NCBI RefSeq assembly: GCF_014805625.2
Contig: NW_023998422.1
Span: 8,111,049 to 8,175,048, forward strand
Direction of reading: 5' to 3'
Origin: Glossina fuscipes
Lineage: Eukaryota; Arthropoda; Insecta; Diptera; Glossinidae
Length of the DNA: 64,000 nt
Shown piece after piece: positions 1 through 13,200 of the stretch. Position numbers and translations under genes: made by a program. Numbering within the stretch: position 1 is the stretch's first letter; every line of letters starts with the position of its first letter. The notes beneath the pieces are model-generated. The model did no database searches. It was not told where the DNA came from and saw nothing but the letters and a program-made list of their open reading frames with translations.

Positions 1-94
1 TTTTTTTTTTTTTTTTTTTTTTTGTGAATATTATTTTATTATTATTATTACCATAAATCAATAAGCGCTATTTAAGATATTTTATTAGCTGGCA

Positions 95-160
95 GGGGCA
101 GCAGTAGCAGCAAAAGCAACAGTAACAGTAACAGCAACAGCAACAGCAGCAGCAGCAAAA
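95..160. repeat. Imperfect CAG/CAA trinucleotide repeat
   Basis: The stretch is made of interspersed cag, caa and gta triplets, and it sits in non-coding DNA. Repeats of this kind are common in fly introns, and nothing shows that it encodes polyglutamine here. Confidence 0.8.
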
Positions 161-1570
161 TTGAAAGGCACAGCTGTGTGCAAAGAAAGTAGTTTTTCGC
201 AAATAGTTTGATTTTTAGTATTACTTGCTATCTATCTATCTGTTCGACTGCTCGTTGTCGTGTTAGTAACATTAAGCCATAGTTAGTAACTAGATAAGGC
301 AACAAGAGCAAGAGCATTATTGCTTATTAGGCTACTAAGGCAGTGGTTTTAATGCTTATCATGGTGGTGGTTGTTGTTTTCTATTGCTAGTCGAAGAATG
401 TAAAATGTAAAAAAAAAAAAAAAAAAAAAAATGTAATTCCATTGCCAGAGATAAGCAATCTGCTCTAGTTTCAATATTTTTCTTTTCCTCTCTTTTCGAA
501 TTTTACTGCCACCAATATTTGCCTAACTCAGCTACAAAAGAAGGCCTGCATTGTTGCTGGCTGGTGCTGCAGCTGATGCTATTATGATGATGATTTGCCT
601 GAGTTATTAAATTTCTATATAATTTCTGAACAATTTTTGAAAATGTTTACAGCATAAATAATCGCCTCAAGGTAATCCATACCGCATACTTTATATTATA
701 AATATAGATAAATCTTACTCTGCTTATCGGTCTGATCGTATGTCTCGTTTTCTTTTTCTTTTTATTTATTTTTTTATTTTTTTTGGAATCGTTACTTCTA
801 TTTATAGGCTGAAATGTTGTAAAAATCCGCACATATCTAAACTATGAAGACAACTTGTTGACAATCTGGTTAAGCTATTCAACTTTCACTGTTCATGGCT
901 TGTGTTTGATTACCGCTCATCACAATAAGGTGTTTGGTTTTTCCATTTTTTATGTTCAGTCTAATCATATCGTCTTCACGCACCTACCAATGCAACGGAA
1001 TTTCATTTAAAGCCTTAACTAGTAGAGTAAGAAAGTTGTACGCGCCTTATTACGAATCTTGATATATTCACTGCTTAAAGATAATCATTCATTTTCATTG
1101 TCTCGAGAGAATTGATGAGAAATCATCTTGGCATTGTCTATCATATTTCATCTTGATATTTACTAGTGCTCCTAAAATTGTTAACAACAACAATAATAAT
1201 AACAACAACAACAATATTTAAGAATTTTAATCCGACGGATTACTTTTAACAAATAAAGTGAACTCTAGTTTTCTAATTAAATTTAAAAAAAAAAAAAAAA
1301 CTGTATCTGTACACATATATATATATATTAATTATTACATAACCTATGGGATCTCAGGTCTTTTCTCGCAACAAAAGTTGCATCTCATCTTAACACTACT
1401 TGTAGTATACAATAACAAGTTATTGTCAAGATTACCTTTAGTATTTCTTTACTTTACTTTACTTAATTAGTCATAGGCGTATGTGCGCTACACATTAAAA
1501 GTAGACTTGAGTTATTTTTGTGTTTTAACAGAAAAAAAAAAGCGAAATTTTTGTACTTTCTTTAAAACAA

Positions 1571-1764
1571 GATCTGCCTAAGCGGCCGGGTAGACTAAGG
1601 ATCTCGACTAAGAACTCAATGATCGTGGATCGTTCAGATCTCAAGAGCTGGAAAGATTTTTCAATAAAATCCCATAGAATCAGATACTAATGCTTTAAGA
1701 CTTTTATCTTTGAATTTAGTTCTCTGACTAAATTAAATACAATAGCGATAATAATAGTAATAAT
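1571..1764 (+). repeat. tRNA-derived SINE, copy 1
   Basis: This copy starts with a tRNA-like A-box region (gcctaagcggccgggtag) and continues with a tRNA-unrelated body containing gctttaagactttt and a tail of ata/taa triplets at about 1741-1764. The same order of blocks is found at 32611-32798. The B box is eroded here. The double-arm layout resembles a type II (Leu/Ser-like) tRNA ancestor. It is not a functional tRNA, since no acceptor stem can be drawn. Family membership is seen by direct comparison; the tRNA origin is inference. Confidence 0.7.
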
Positions 1765-1867
1765 GTATGAAACATAACTTGAACAAGCCTTAGTCCGAGC
1801 GACGCAATCACATAGTAAAACAGCAAAATTGAAGTAACGCAGAACCGACAGCATTTGAAGCGTTATT

Positions 1868-1975
1868 AAAATATTATTATTTGAGTAATAGTTGAGGTTT
1901 GAACCCTTGACCTTAGTCGAGTCCCTCTGCCTACTCGACCAGTCGGACAGGCTGTTATTAAAGTATGAAGGGCAT
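1868..1975 (-). repeat. tRNA-derived SINE, copy 2 (5' part, reversed)
   Basis: On the - strand this reads gcctgtccgactggtcgag and then a good B box, gggttcaaacc (complement of 1896-1906). That matches the tRNA-like head of the copy at 32611. It lies about 100 bp from copy 1 in the opposite orientation. The 3' body is largely missing or diverged and only AT-rich sequence follows. Confidence 0.6.
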
Positions 1976-3921
1976 CAGGGTATTATTTATACATAGCTGT
2001 TTTTCATCACAGGTTTGTATTTTTGTCCACTTCTTCTAAGGTCATAGCTAAATATATCAAAGCTTATTACCAAAACCAATTGGAAACATGTTTCAGAACT
2101 TTTTATGTGAAGGTATGATCTCTGCAAGAATCCTCTCTGTCGGTCTGAAAATCAAAGCACGGACTTATTATTATCAGAACTACGCTTAAGTGAAGTAAGT
2201 GAAAAAGATAGGAAGTTGTAGCGACGGACCAACGTGTCATTGCTGCACTAGGTTATTCGGGAGATATGGCGGACTTTTAAATTTGAAACGTACCCTCCAC
2301 ATACAGTTACATCGAAAAGAATTACACGTACTTCACTCTTGTAGGAACACGCGGTGAGACAAGATCTACTGACTTTCTAAGTTTGGTTTGAATTCTATTA
2401 TGACCTCGAACAGTTTTTATTAGCCAAGTTTGGTGAATTTTAATGAACGTTTTCGTTCGTGAGAAGTAGTAAGAAGAGGCGCATTTAGTCACGTTGCATA
2501 AACGAATCAAGTGACGCGAAAATTTCTGGCATAAAGAGAATATTGAAGCTGCCGACCAAGATACTGCCGATGTTCCATGCCCCGTTTTCAAACTCACAGT
2601 GTTTCAGTGATCAATTTGTGTTGCATTTGTTATCTGCCGGGAACAGTGAAGGCAATCGACTGTCATGCGAGACGTAGCTTCAGTGTAGAGCCACAACGAA
2701 GAAAACGATTGTTTTCTTAATAATTTGTCATCGCGCAAAATTGCAGGATTTACTTGAGACGTCAATCCGAACGACATTATTCGCTTAAAAGTGAACCGAT
2801 TAATTGAATCGGTTAGAGACAACCACTGTTAGTTCAAGGCGAGTTTGGCATTGAGTTCTTTTTCTAATGCGACACAAGCTATTGAAAATCAATTTCTATA
2901 AAGCAGCATATGTATCAAGTATATATATATATATATATATATACATTTGTTTTTTACAATTTTCATTTAAGTTAAATACGAAAATCGGCACACAATTCCC
3001 TTACGTAAACAAGATAGCCATGAGTTATTCATTCATATCATTGCATGTTATCGCTGTAGTTCATGATCATCCTTGATCGCCGGTAATTGCTCGAGTTGTA
3101 AAATTCATCAATAAATGATGAATGTATGGACCCAACATTTTAAAGGTCTTAGTTCATCAAACTCTACAGCCCGCTCCAAAGCCCCCTTTCAAAGGAGAAA
3201 AATTAACATCAATCTTTTACAACGAGATGACGTAATTGAGTAACTATTGTAAAAGTGATTGATGCGAGCGTTAAGTGCTTCTCAATTGAAACGCTTCTTA
3301 AGTGTATTTTTCTAAGCGGAGAGAGACCTTTTTTTTTTTTTTGTTTTTAAGTACTTATTAATAAACAGTGTGTAAAGTATTAATTTTTCTTAAGGGAAAG
3401 GAAAGGAATTCATAACTTGATAATTTTTAGCAAATGCATAACTAACAATTTTGTAGCCCTTTTGGATAATTTACTCATTACATACGCATTATTATTCGTT
3501 CGTAGACAGGCAAAAGATGTAGTAGCAACCGCAACGGCAACAGCAATAAAAACTATTTGATTAAACTAAAAGCTTTTGCTGTTTTTCTTGCACTTTTACA
3601 GTACCCGGCATTTTAGGATAATTACATATAGTTATGTAGCGCAGTGTCTGTCCGCGCATTTTACTGTCTCTTGTTCGGCTTATAGGCTGTAGTACAGGCT
3701 GCTACTGCTATTGCTATTGCTGCGACGACGACGACTACTACTACTACTGCTACTACTGAAGAAGACCATTATTAAATGTTGAATAAGGGAAAAACATTTA
3801 ATCAAATGTTTTCGTTGTTTCCTTCCTCCCTCCTGGTTTTGGCGGCCCAGTACAATTCAGGAGTAAAAAGTTTATTTTTAAACTCTAGAAACAATTATAT
3901 CAAGAGATTAATAAAAAGAGG

Positions 3922-3956
<35 letters not shown>

Positions 3957-4636
3957 CCTAAAAGTTGTTACTGCTGCCATATTTATTGCATAGATATATA
4001 CAGTACCGGAGAGTTCTCTATATTCCTTATATACATATATGTGTGTATGCGCGTGTGTGTGTGTGTGTGTGTGTATGTAAGCAAGAGGAATACGAGTTCA
4101 GGTAGAGATGCTAGTATTTAAAGGTATGTGTGTTAATAGCATTTTGATTGAGTTTCCGCGGTTAAGGTGGCGGTCTAAACAACGGCTCATCATTGGCATT
4201 AATCAAAATAACATTTGGAGATGGTGGCTAAACTGAGTTCATTCTAGATGAGAGTAAATGATATGTTAACGAAAAAAAAAGCAAAAAAAAAAAAAAAAAA
4301 CAAGGAAAAAAAATAATAAAAATTTACTAAAAATTCCATATAGCAGTGAAAAGATGGCACACGGCAGACGGTATTTAATCTGTATGACGAGTGGCTTTAG
4401 TGTGTTGATGGATTTATGTTCTCACATGTTTCATGGGGTTCGGCATCTCTCTGTGTGCTTGTATGTTTTGCCTGTATTATTAAGTCAAGATTAAGATGTT
4501 GTTGTATGCTGCTGCCTTGTGTATAATTTTATAGTGAAACAATTACGCATACATATATTCTTTGTTTTTAAACTATTGTAAAGTAGGCGCTTAAGGGGAG
4601 TTTTCAACGCACAACACGACGATTCTATGCGAATTT

Positions 4637-4640
4637 TATA

Positions 4641-4671
<31 letters not shown>
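4637..4671. repeat. (TA)n microsatellite
   Basis: A nearly pure alternating TA tract of about 35 bp, roughly 150 bp upstream of the first visible exon of the large gene and inside its intron. It carries no visible coding or regulatory signal. Confidence 0.9.
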
Positions 4672-4818
4672 GGAATCTCTTCAATCAAACTAATTGAAGA
4701 CATTAAGTTGTATGTTTGATTGATATTAAGGTTTTTAAAGCTTTTAAGCGAATGAAAGGCAACAAAATTATTATTAAATCAAGTAATTTTAATTTAATAA
4801 AAATATTTCATATTCCAG

Positions 4819-7800
4819 GAAAGCGCAGCTCCGATCAAACGAATTACGAAACAACGAATCTTCAGCCGCCGCAGAGCGTAACAGCAGCTATACCTTCGTA
4901 TCATCAATTGCCACCAGTTGATCTTTCAGCCGAAAGTATACGTAAAGAAGCCGCACTTGTGTTAGCACAGGCCGAACGTCACAAGAGCACAGCCGAGAAC
5001 GCTGATAATATACCGACTTTTAGGGTAAGAACGAAACGTAGCGGAGATCCCAAAAAGTTTCATTCCCTGCCTACGCGTAAGAAACGAAAGCCATTAGCAC
5101 GCAGCAGTAGTGACGCCGCGGCTAAGAAAGCTGCCAAGAAACCTTCCATTTTCAGTATTTTTAATCGTAAAAGTGATACGCAAATTAATCAAGACGAGAG
5201 AGACCCGCGCTTCGAAGGAAGTGGTGGCCGCCATCTTGTTAGAAGTAAAAGTGATGTCAGCTCCTTGCCCAATAAACCGAAGAAGCCCAATTTAAAAGAC
5301 TCGAAGACAACACAAAATCAATCAAGCCATAAGACAGTTACGTCTCAATTGACGCCAATCATAGAAAACGTATCTAATGAGGATTTCTTTGAGGAACAAA
5401 TCGGCAAACGTGAGCGTCGTAAATCTGATGCCATAACTGATCGAGAAAAGAATGATAGTGCTCTAAATATTTCGCTTGACAATTCTCTAACTCAGAATAC
5501 CGTAGATGATAAGCTATTGGGTAAAATTCCAATATCGGACGGTATCAGGGAGAAGATTTTAACATTGCAAACCAAGTCTCAGGAAAACATGCACAGCTCG
5601 CAATTGCCGGCACAAAAATTGCCGTTAACGAAAGGCAAGACTGTAAACGGTTTAGCCAAACGTTTGTCTATGGAACGCTTCTCCCCACCGCCCCCTCTCA
5701 CTGGACCGGCCTTTTCCTATATACGACCTAATGATGGCATAACTTATGCTCAGCTAGAACATGAAGATCATGATCTGCGTTTGGGTCAGAGAACATTGCA
5801 AAAGAACCGGGACTACAGATCACCGCGTCGCGACTATAGATCACCGTCCAGAGAGCGTTTCACGCCCGATAGGGAATTGCATAAAACCCTTGGCAATCGC
5901 AAATCTTTGGATCAAACCGATTTTATAACTAGTCAGAATCATAAAATATCACATCGCAGCAAACAACATTCGCCTAATTATAATCCACACTCAGGTACTA
6001 CTACCATACATATAGGCGGTTCATTTTCACCCTCGCCCTGGCAGCCGTTGAGTCCACGCAATTTAAGCGATGAAGACGAGGGCTTGGGCATCGAAACACG
6101 TAAATATTACGATGACGATTTGCCAAAAATTAGAAGCAAATCACCGGCTGAACCGCCTATAGTACCGAAAATACGTAGCATAACTCCGACACAAGAAAAT
6201 GGTTTCCATACGCCCGAAAGATACCTTTCACCTAGACGCGAAATGACTCCGCCTCGTCATCACGATGACATGGGTTATCGTAGAGCACGTTTAGAATCTC
6301 GTATACTTAATCGACGATTTGGTGAAGTAGGTGGCTTTCATAATGCACGCGAACTTACCCCAAATCGTCATTTACAGCAAGAAGACCGAGAAGAGACTAC
6401 TTACGAACAATGTACAGTCGCTAAGCGCTACCTCAGCCCTGAACGAGATATTTTAAAGGAACAACGTTTTCATAAACCTGAAGTTGATGAAATTTTAAAT
6501 AAATACTCGCCCGAACGTTCTCACTTAGATATCATAGCGCCGACGCCTGCGAATCCAAGCATTAGTACATTACCGAAATTGGAGAAGACTTCACGTTACA
6601 AGCACACCAAATATTATGATGACGGTCACGGTGGAGTTAAGGAAGTATACGAACGTCAAACTCAAATTGATGCTGACGGTACACCTTATGTGCGTGAGTC
6701 GAGACACCGGGAACGTTTGAATTCTTATAGCAACAAAGTTGTTAGAGAATCTTCTCCAACAAATGAGCGCCACTCGCAAAACGATTATGAACCTAAATCG
6801 TTAGACTCACAGTTCACGGGCACTGATCAATATCGCTCATCGCCTGAAAACATGAAACGTTACGATATCAATACGGAACGTGTCATAACACCTCATCAAA
6901 GCAGCGAAGATCGCTGGCATAGTAGTTTAAAACGTGATAAACTACAGCAGCGTAGTTTTGATAAAGGGGACTCAGGTATCGAAAATGACTTCCGCAAGGA
7001 ATCATTTAATGGCGACTTACAAACGAGGTAAGTTCAAGGTAATACTTTTAACTAACTCCACTACATAATATATTTGCAGATGGCGTAAACCTTCTACGGC
7101 CGATGATATGAGAAGTTGTGAGAATTTCCTAAAAAAAGAGCGTCGCCACTGTGAACAACAGAGACAATGCAAAGATGCGATCGTTTACCGTGAACGTTCT
7201 ATTGATGATGGCTCTCATTACGATCCTCATTTAGATAAATTTCCTATGAGTAGAACAACATTACGAAGACGAGATCAACCAACACAAACGATACCCGAGC
7301 ATGAACAGACGACTGTTACAACTCTTAAGCGCTCCAAAAAATTGGGTGGTTTTGAGAAAGTCAAACAACTGTTTACCGGCGCGCATGGTGATAAAAAAGA
7401 TCCCGAACGAAAAAGTAACAGTAGCAGCACCAGTAGTAGCGCCGGCACACAACAAACAGTACGACCCAAAGATAAAGACAGCAAATATATGGTAAACGAG
7501 GAGGAAATGCGTTTAAGATATCAAGAGCATCGTGCTGCTGGCAATGCCTTACGTTTACCAAGTGAGCACAAAAGAGAATCAAAGGTGAGTTTTTGTTTTC
7601 GTTTTCGTTTTGCGTCTTCTGAAAATTATTACAAATAGTTCAGTACAATGAGATTGCACCAAGGCATAAGGCATTCAGCAACGAGGACTCCATAGGCCGA
7701 ATTTGTTCTTAATCACTTAATGACGGCTGTCTGTGTCTCTCTTTCTCAATCGTATTCCTCCGTTTGTCAGTCAATCATCTGAAATTTATAAAGATATTCG

Positions 7801-8646
7801 AACCTTGGCCGCCAGTCATTATCCATAAAATCGTAGACGGCAGATGTTTCCAGGTTGACCTCATTCGAATGTTAAAGACTTATTAAGTTAAAGGAAAACA
7901 ACAACAACAATTATTAACTTTTTTTTTTTTTTAATGTGATGCAACCGATTTAAAGGGATAAGCACAAAATCCGTAGTATGCACAATTGTGAGATCATTTA
8001 GATATAAGCACATCTTGAATTAGTGCTGAGTGTTCATTAAGCTTAAGCAGGCTTCAGGCCTCCCATCCAAAACTAACTTTACAAAAATATACATAAACTT
8101 AATTTGAACGTTCCTCTTTAAAAGTTCAAATCTATTTGGGGAGAAGTTTTCGTCTTTAGTTTAGCTTTCGAAAATTTTCCCAGTTCCAACATAAAAAAAA
8201 AAGTCACAATTTTTATAAAAGGAAAGCGAAACTTTCGCTTTCTTATTAGTATTTCTTTCATTTACTCTCGTGCACGTATGTACGAAATTTCTATTGGATC
8301 GGGAGAGATAAAGAAAGAAAGAGACATAGATAGAGAGGGAGAGAGAGCAAGAGAGATAGAGAGATGCGCGTGCGCATCAATGCAATGACCTTTTGGAAAT
8401 TCTTCCCCCTAAAGCAGCCATAAACAGTATAATGACACTGTAATAAAAATTATAGTGTAGTCTTCGTGATAAATGCGAACATGATTTCATTATAATACAA
8501 AGCACCAACAATAACAACAATGACAACAAAAATGAAAATCATGGCGCGCATAACTTGAAAAACTGTGCATATGCACAGGAATCACACAGGCACACACACA
8601 ACATTCTTGATGCAAACTACGTGAGGAAAATAGCTTTGCTTATGCA

Positions 8647-8679
<33 letters not shown>

Positions 8680-8955
8680 GTGCATTTAATAGTAGAGTAT
8701 TTAGCTGAAAGAGTAGCAGTGTAAGTAGAAGAGCCGGCCAACATTGCACACACAGCCCAGCATCAAAACACAAAGTCATTTGTAAAATATGTGTAATGTT
8801 GTGACAAGCAAGCATACAATAGCTATTTACCTACCGCCACCACCACAACTACCACTGCCCGTCACCATCAAACCTCAGCCATCATCATCATCAAAACAAA
8901 ACCGGCAATATTTAAGATACTTAAGCAGTAAACGGAAAGATAGCATAAGTTGAAA

Positions 8956-8996
<41 letters not shown>

Positions 8997-9141
8997 CGTC
9001 ACCTTTTGTTTGTTTTGTTTGCTCTTTGTCTTTCTACTCTTAACGCAGAAATGGTGGATGATGTGGTTTTCTTTTTTTGCTTAACTTGCCATTATGCACT
9101 TAGTAGCATAGCAGGCAGCGTGTTGGCCATGCAAACAAACG

Positions 9142-9172
<31 letters not shown>

Positions 9173-10191
9173 GTGTGCAGTGGAGGCGTTAAAATAAAAG
9201 AAAACAACAACGACAACGACAGTATTTGTGGTTACATCATCATCATCATCATCACCATCATATTGTTGTCTCGCTATCGTCATCGTCAACAACATCGTCT
9301 TCTTTTCTACGTATCGCAAGTTCGAAGACTAAACGAAACGAAACGAAACAAACGAACGAACGAACAAACGTACGAGCATGCATGCATGCATGCAGTGCTA
9401 CTTTTTTAGGTATTATGCAAGTTGTCTGTTGACATATTGACACCGTTTAAGTTAAAAATCCGGAAAAAATGATTTGCATATTATGAAGTATGCATAAGCA
9501 TGCCACTGCACAACATACCACACAGCTTAATGCACTATTACATTCATTTATGCATAAGTATGTAATAATGTTTAAGCATCTAGGAAATAGGTTAATGGGT
9601 TGGTTGGTTATACACTTTAAGTTCTTCGAAGGTAATGGGAAGTTCAAAAAAGAATTTTAAGGAACAGAAAGGAATGCGCGAAAGAATTTTCATCTGATAT
9701 ATGCATATGGAATTTTTCATAGGCCACTCCCTCGCTTTTTGAAATCCTTATAGAAAAATATTTTTTATTTTTTCGTTTATTTTTATTTTTTTTTGTTTGT
9801 TCCATTATTAACTTATTTTTAAAGTTTCGATGTTTGCAAGCGCATGCGGTTGGGCTTCAAATTGATTTATGTATGTATGTGCTTTGAAGGCAATCGTAAG
9901 CATTGTACGAAGGATTATGTCAGCCACGATCGTATATAACATAAATAAAATCATTCACTCTGATAAGCTTTGAAAACCGTTCGTTTTGTTTGGTATGCGA
10001 CAACACACACACGCAGACACATACACACACACACACGTACACGCTTTAATTCTCATATTTCAAAAGTCTTCACTTACGTATTGTGTTGAGAGGATTTTTT
10101 TTTTTTTTTATTTTGCATTTTTTGTTATTCGATTTATGAAAATTTTTTATACGATTTCAAAACGAAAGCATCAAGATTGTTTCGCAAACAG

Positions 10192-10242
<51 letters not shown>

Positions 10243-13200
10243 TACATATATAATTAGTAATTTATGCACAGATTGTTGAAGGATTCGTAATATATGGTTT
10301 GATGATGATAAAGGCTTTGCTAAGATCACGATTCTGAATCGATTAATAGTTTGTCCGTTTTCTGTCCTCTTAAATAGTGTATGGTTTAAAAGGTCTTTAC
10401 GGTTTTTTGTCACTAGATTTATGATGACTAGATGACTCGATGTATCTCACCTGATTGTCTCAAACAAGCATGTGCTTGTTAAGAGATGACATTTCAGCTT
10501 ACATTTTGAGTGACGATAGTTTTCCAACTCTTTGCTGATGAAAAAACTTGTATTGATTTGAAAATGATTGAAATATCCAAAGAAATACCTTAAGTAATAC
10601 TTCTCTCTTATGAAAAAGGTAAAAACACTGCAAAAATATGTCGAAATATTTGTGAAATTTACGGCGAGAAGGCTGTGACTGAACGAAGGACTCAAGAGTG
10701 GTTTGCTCCGATTCTATTACGGAAATTTTGATATCAAAGATGCACCAAGCTCTGGTCGGCCAGTCACAGAGAAAGTCAATGAAATTTTGCAACTGATGAA
10801 GCAAGACGGGCACGCAAGCTGTCAGGAAATAGCGAAGGAACTATACATCAATCACATGACAGTTTGGTATCATTTGAAAAGAGAAGGCTACAAAAAGAAA
10901 TTCAGAAGAAGACCGAAAAACCGCGGGGATGCTTTATATCATCCATTGTCAAATTATTTCAAGAGATTGCGGACTTTTTACCTTCAAGTTGAAATCCATA
11001 TCGTGTCTAATTACTAGCAAGTCCACGTAAACTTATTTGACTACAATGTTTTTGATGCTTGAGGTTGTGTTTGACACATTAGCCAATAAATGGTCCTGGA
11101 TTTTTTTCTATAGGTTTTGAGTAGATTTCTGTCTTTTGGACATATTTGGGGAGATATTTGGGAAGGAATTCTCCTCTTCTTCTCTTCTTCTTTTCCTTTA
11201 CTTACAAGTATTTTTTTGCGTAGCAGCAGATTGGTTGTCCATTCAAGTTTTAATTTGTGTGGATATACTTTTTACTGATCCTGTGTCCTAATCAAATTTT
11301 CTGTGCGATTTGTGAAAACTATCCAAAGAGGAGAAATTTTATTTCTAGCGTTTAAAAGTCATTTGCGCTCGGTTTGTCCTTATTCTGCTTCCACTATTTC
11401 CTCGCAGTATCTTGGAAACTGTTGCGCCTTTCGACTCAGTTTTGTATTAGACCACAAGAGCTTTGATAAGAAGATTGATGATCAAAAAATATTTCTCAAG
11501 TCGTAAATCACGAAAACATAGAAAATTAGGAGCGAATTACTCTTCCCCCATAGGCTTTCATTGTATGAAGATCGTTTATTTCGCGATTTTCGTCAAGTTA
11601 AAATTTTATAAACACGATCGGTCCCTCACTACTCCAACACTACTTTTGAAAATCCGTTTTTTTATGCGGAATGATCCTACAAATAATTCGATGCATTTTA
11701 AGAACGCTCCGTCTTTGTACCGAAATATATCCCTACGACAAATTCCATCAGAATATCGCGAGAAAACCTTATAGTTGGGCTAGGCCGACTATCAAATACC
11801 GTAGACCACATTCTTTAACATTATTCTTATTTTTGCCATTACATCCTGTTTCTAAATGAGTGTATATTAAAAATAAGATCTCTTTGCAAATAAAGACTTA
11901 CTTTCCGTACGAATGGATGTGCTCAAGAGATTCAAAAAAATGAGGTGAGTATTCAAAATTCAGCACAAAAACTTGGACTTTTCTGCCTTAAAACAAAACA
12001 TTTTCCTGAAAATCCGTATAGAAGATAGGTGCGCAAGCCTAAATAGGCCCAGATGTTCCAAATTTGGGGTAATTAATTTTTTTTTTTAAAGCACTATTAC
12101 AAACTGATTTACATCATGTGATATCATCGAAACTTAGACATTTTTCTCAATATAAATTTGCCTTTTTTGTTATATGAAAAGGGGGTTAAAAAAATTACTC
12201 AAGCCGGTCCAAAGTTTTCACACGAATTTGGGATACTGAAATATTATTACTTAACGGCCTTTACGGAAAAATTTTTAAAATTACAATTGTATTCTTTATT
12301 ATGACTTCTCATATATATAAGAAGTTATATAAGAACTGGTCGAAAGAAGCAACCGATCAAAATTATGTTCCATAGCATTCATCTTTGGGTCATGTCAGTT
12401 TATCCAAAATTGGTACATGTACCTTGAACAAAAGATTACATGAGTAGACATCAGACGGACAATCAAGCTTAGATCAATTCAGAAAATGACTCTAAATAAA
12501 ATGTGGATCTATCTTAAGACCTTTTGCATATTACATACGTACGCACAAACTTAATATACCATGTTCAACAAGTTGTCTAGGGTATAACGATGAATTGTGA
12601 ATGAAACATAAAAATGATATGACAAACAGATAGACAGACATGCTTAAACCGATTTATTTATTTATTTATTTATTTATTTTAATAATACTTATACATGAAA
12701 CTCAACTAAACAAATAACAGTCGAGTTCAATTGGCACTTAAAGCAAAACTTAGCATAAGTACAATAAAACAAATAAGAAGGAAAAAAAAGAAAAAAAGCA
12801 TGTACACAACCAGCATAGAGCCCCACTTACCACCGGTACAGGAGCGAATTGCAAATGAACCCCTAAGCTGTCGCAAACATGCATAAGCCTGGCAACCGAT
12901 AATAGTTAACAACAATTCGTTTTCGAATCGTAACGACTTTTTAAGGATAAAAGCTAGTTTAAGTAAGACATAGGTAAGCCGCGCGTATTAAGCAATGTTG
13001 CTTTAATGGACTTTAAAGAGTCCGAATTGCTTTTGAACAGATTCATTTGAATCTACATAGCACCTATATGAAGGACACCACACAACAGAGGCATATGGGT
13101 CTTGTATGGGTCTTACCAAACACATGTACAGCCTTTTCGTAATGTAGGGATCATCAAGCTCTTTGGATTTACTGAGTTGATTGTGGTCTGCAAAAAATGA

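Larger units (their letters stand above)
1..4818. other. Non-coding stretch upstream of the first visible exon
   Basis: AT-rich DNA, probably intron of the large + strand gene, because the first recognisable exon at 4819 starts at a splice acceptor and not at a start codon. It holds a poly-T run at 1-23, a CAG/CAA-type repeat at about 95-160, A-runs near 410-430, 3919-3953 and 4271-4300, a TG run near 4040-4075, TA runs near 2920-2942 and 4637-4671, and two tRNA-derived SINE copies. I saw no convincing protein-coding exon. The open frames between 2322 and 2822 on the - strand lack splice sites and match nothing I know. Confidence 0.6.

Noticed and set aside
2322..2822. Two - strand frames that looked like transposase pieces
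   Set aside because: No mariner or other transposase motif could be placed in either strand.
8582..9443. Several overlapping frames with His, Cys or Tyr-Ile repeats
   Set aside because: All arise from TG, TC, AT and CAT simple repeats.
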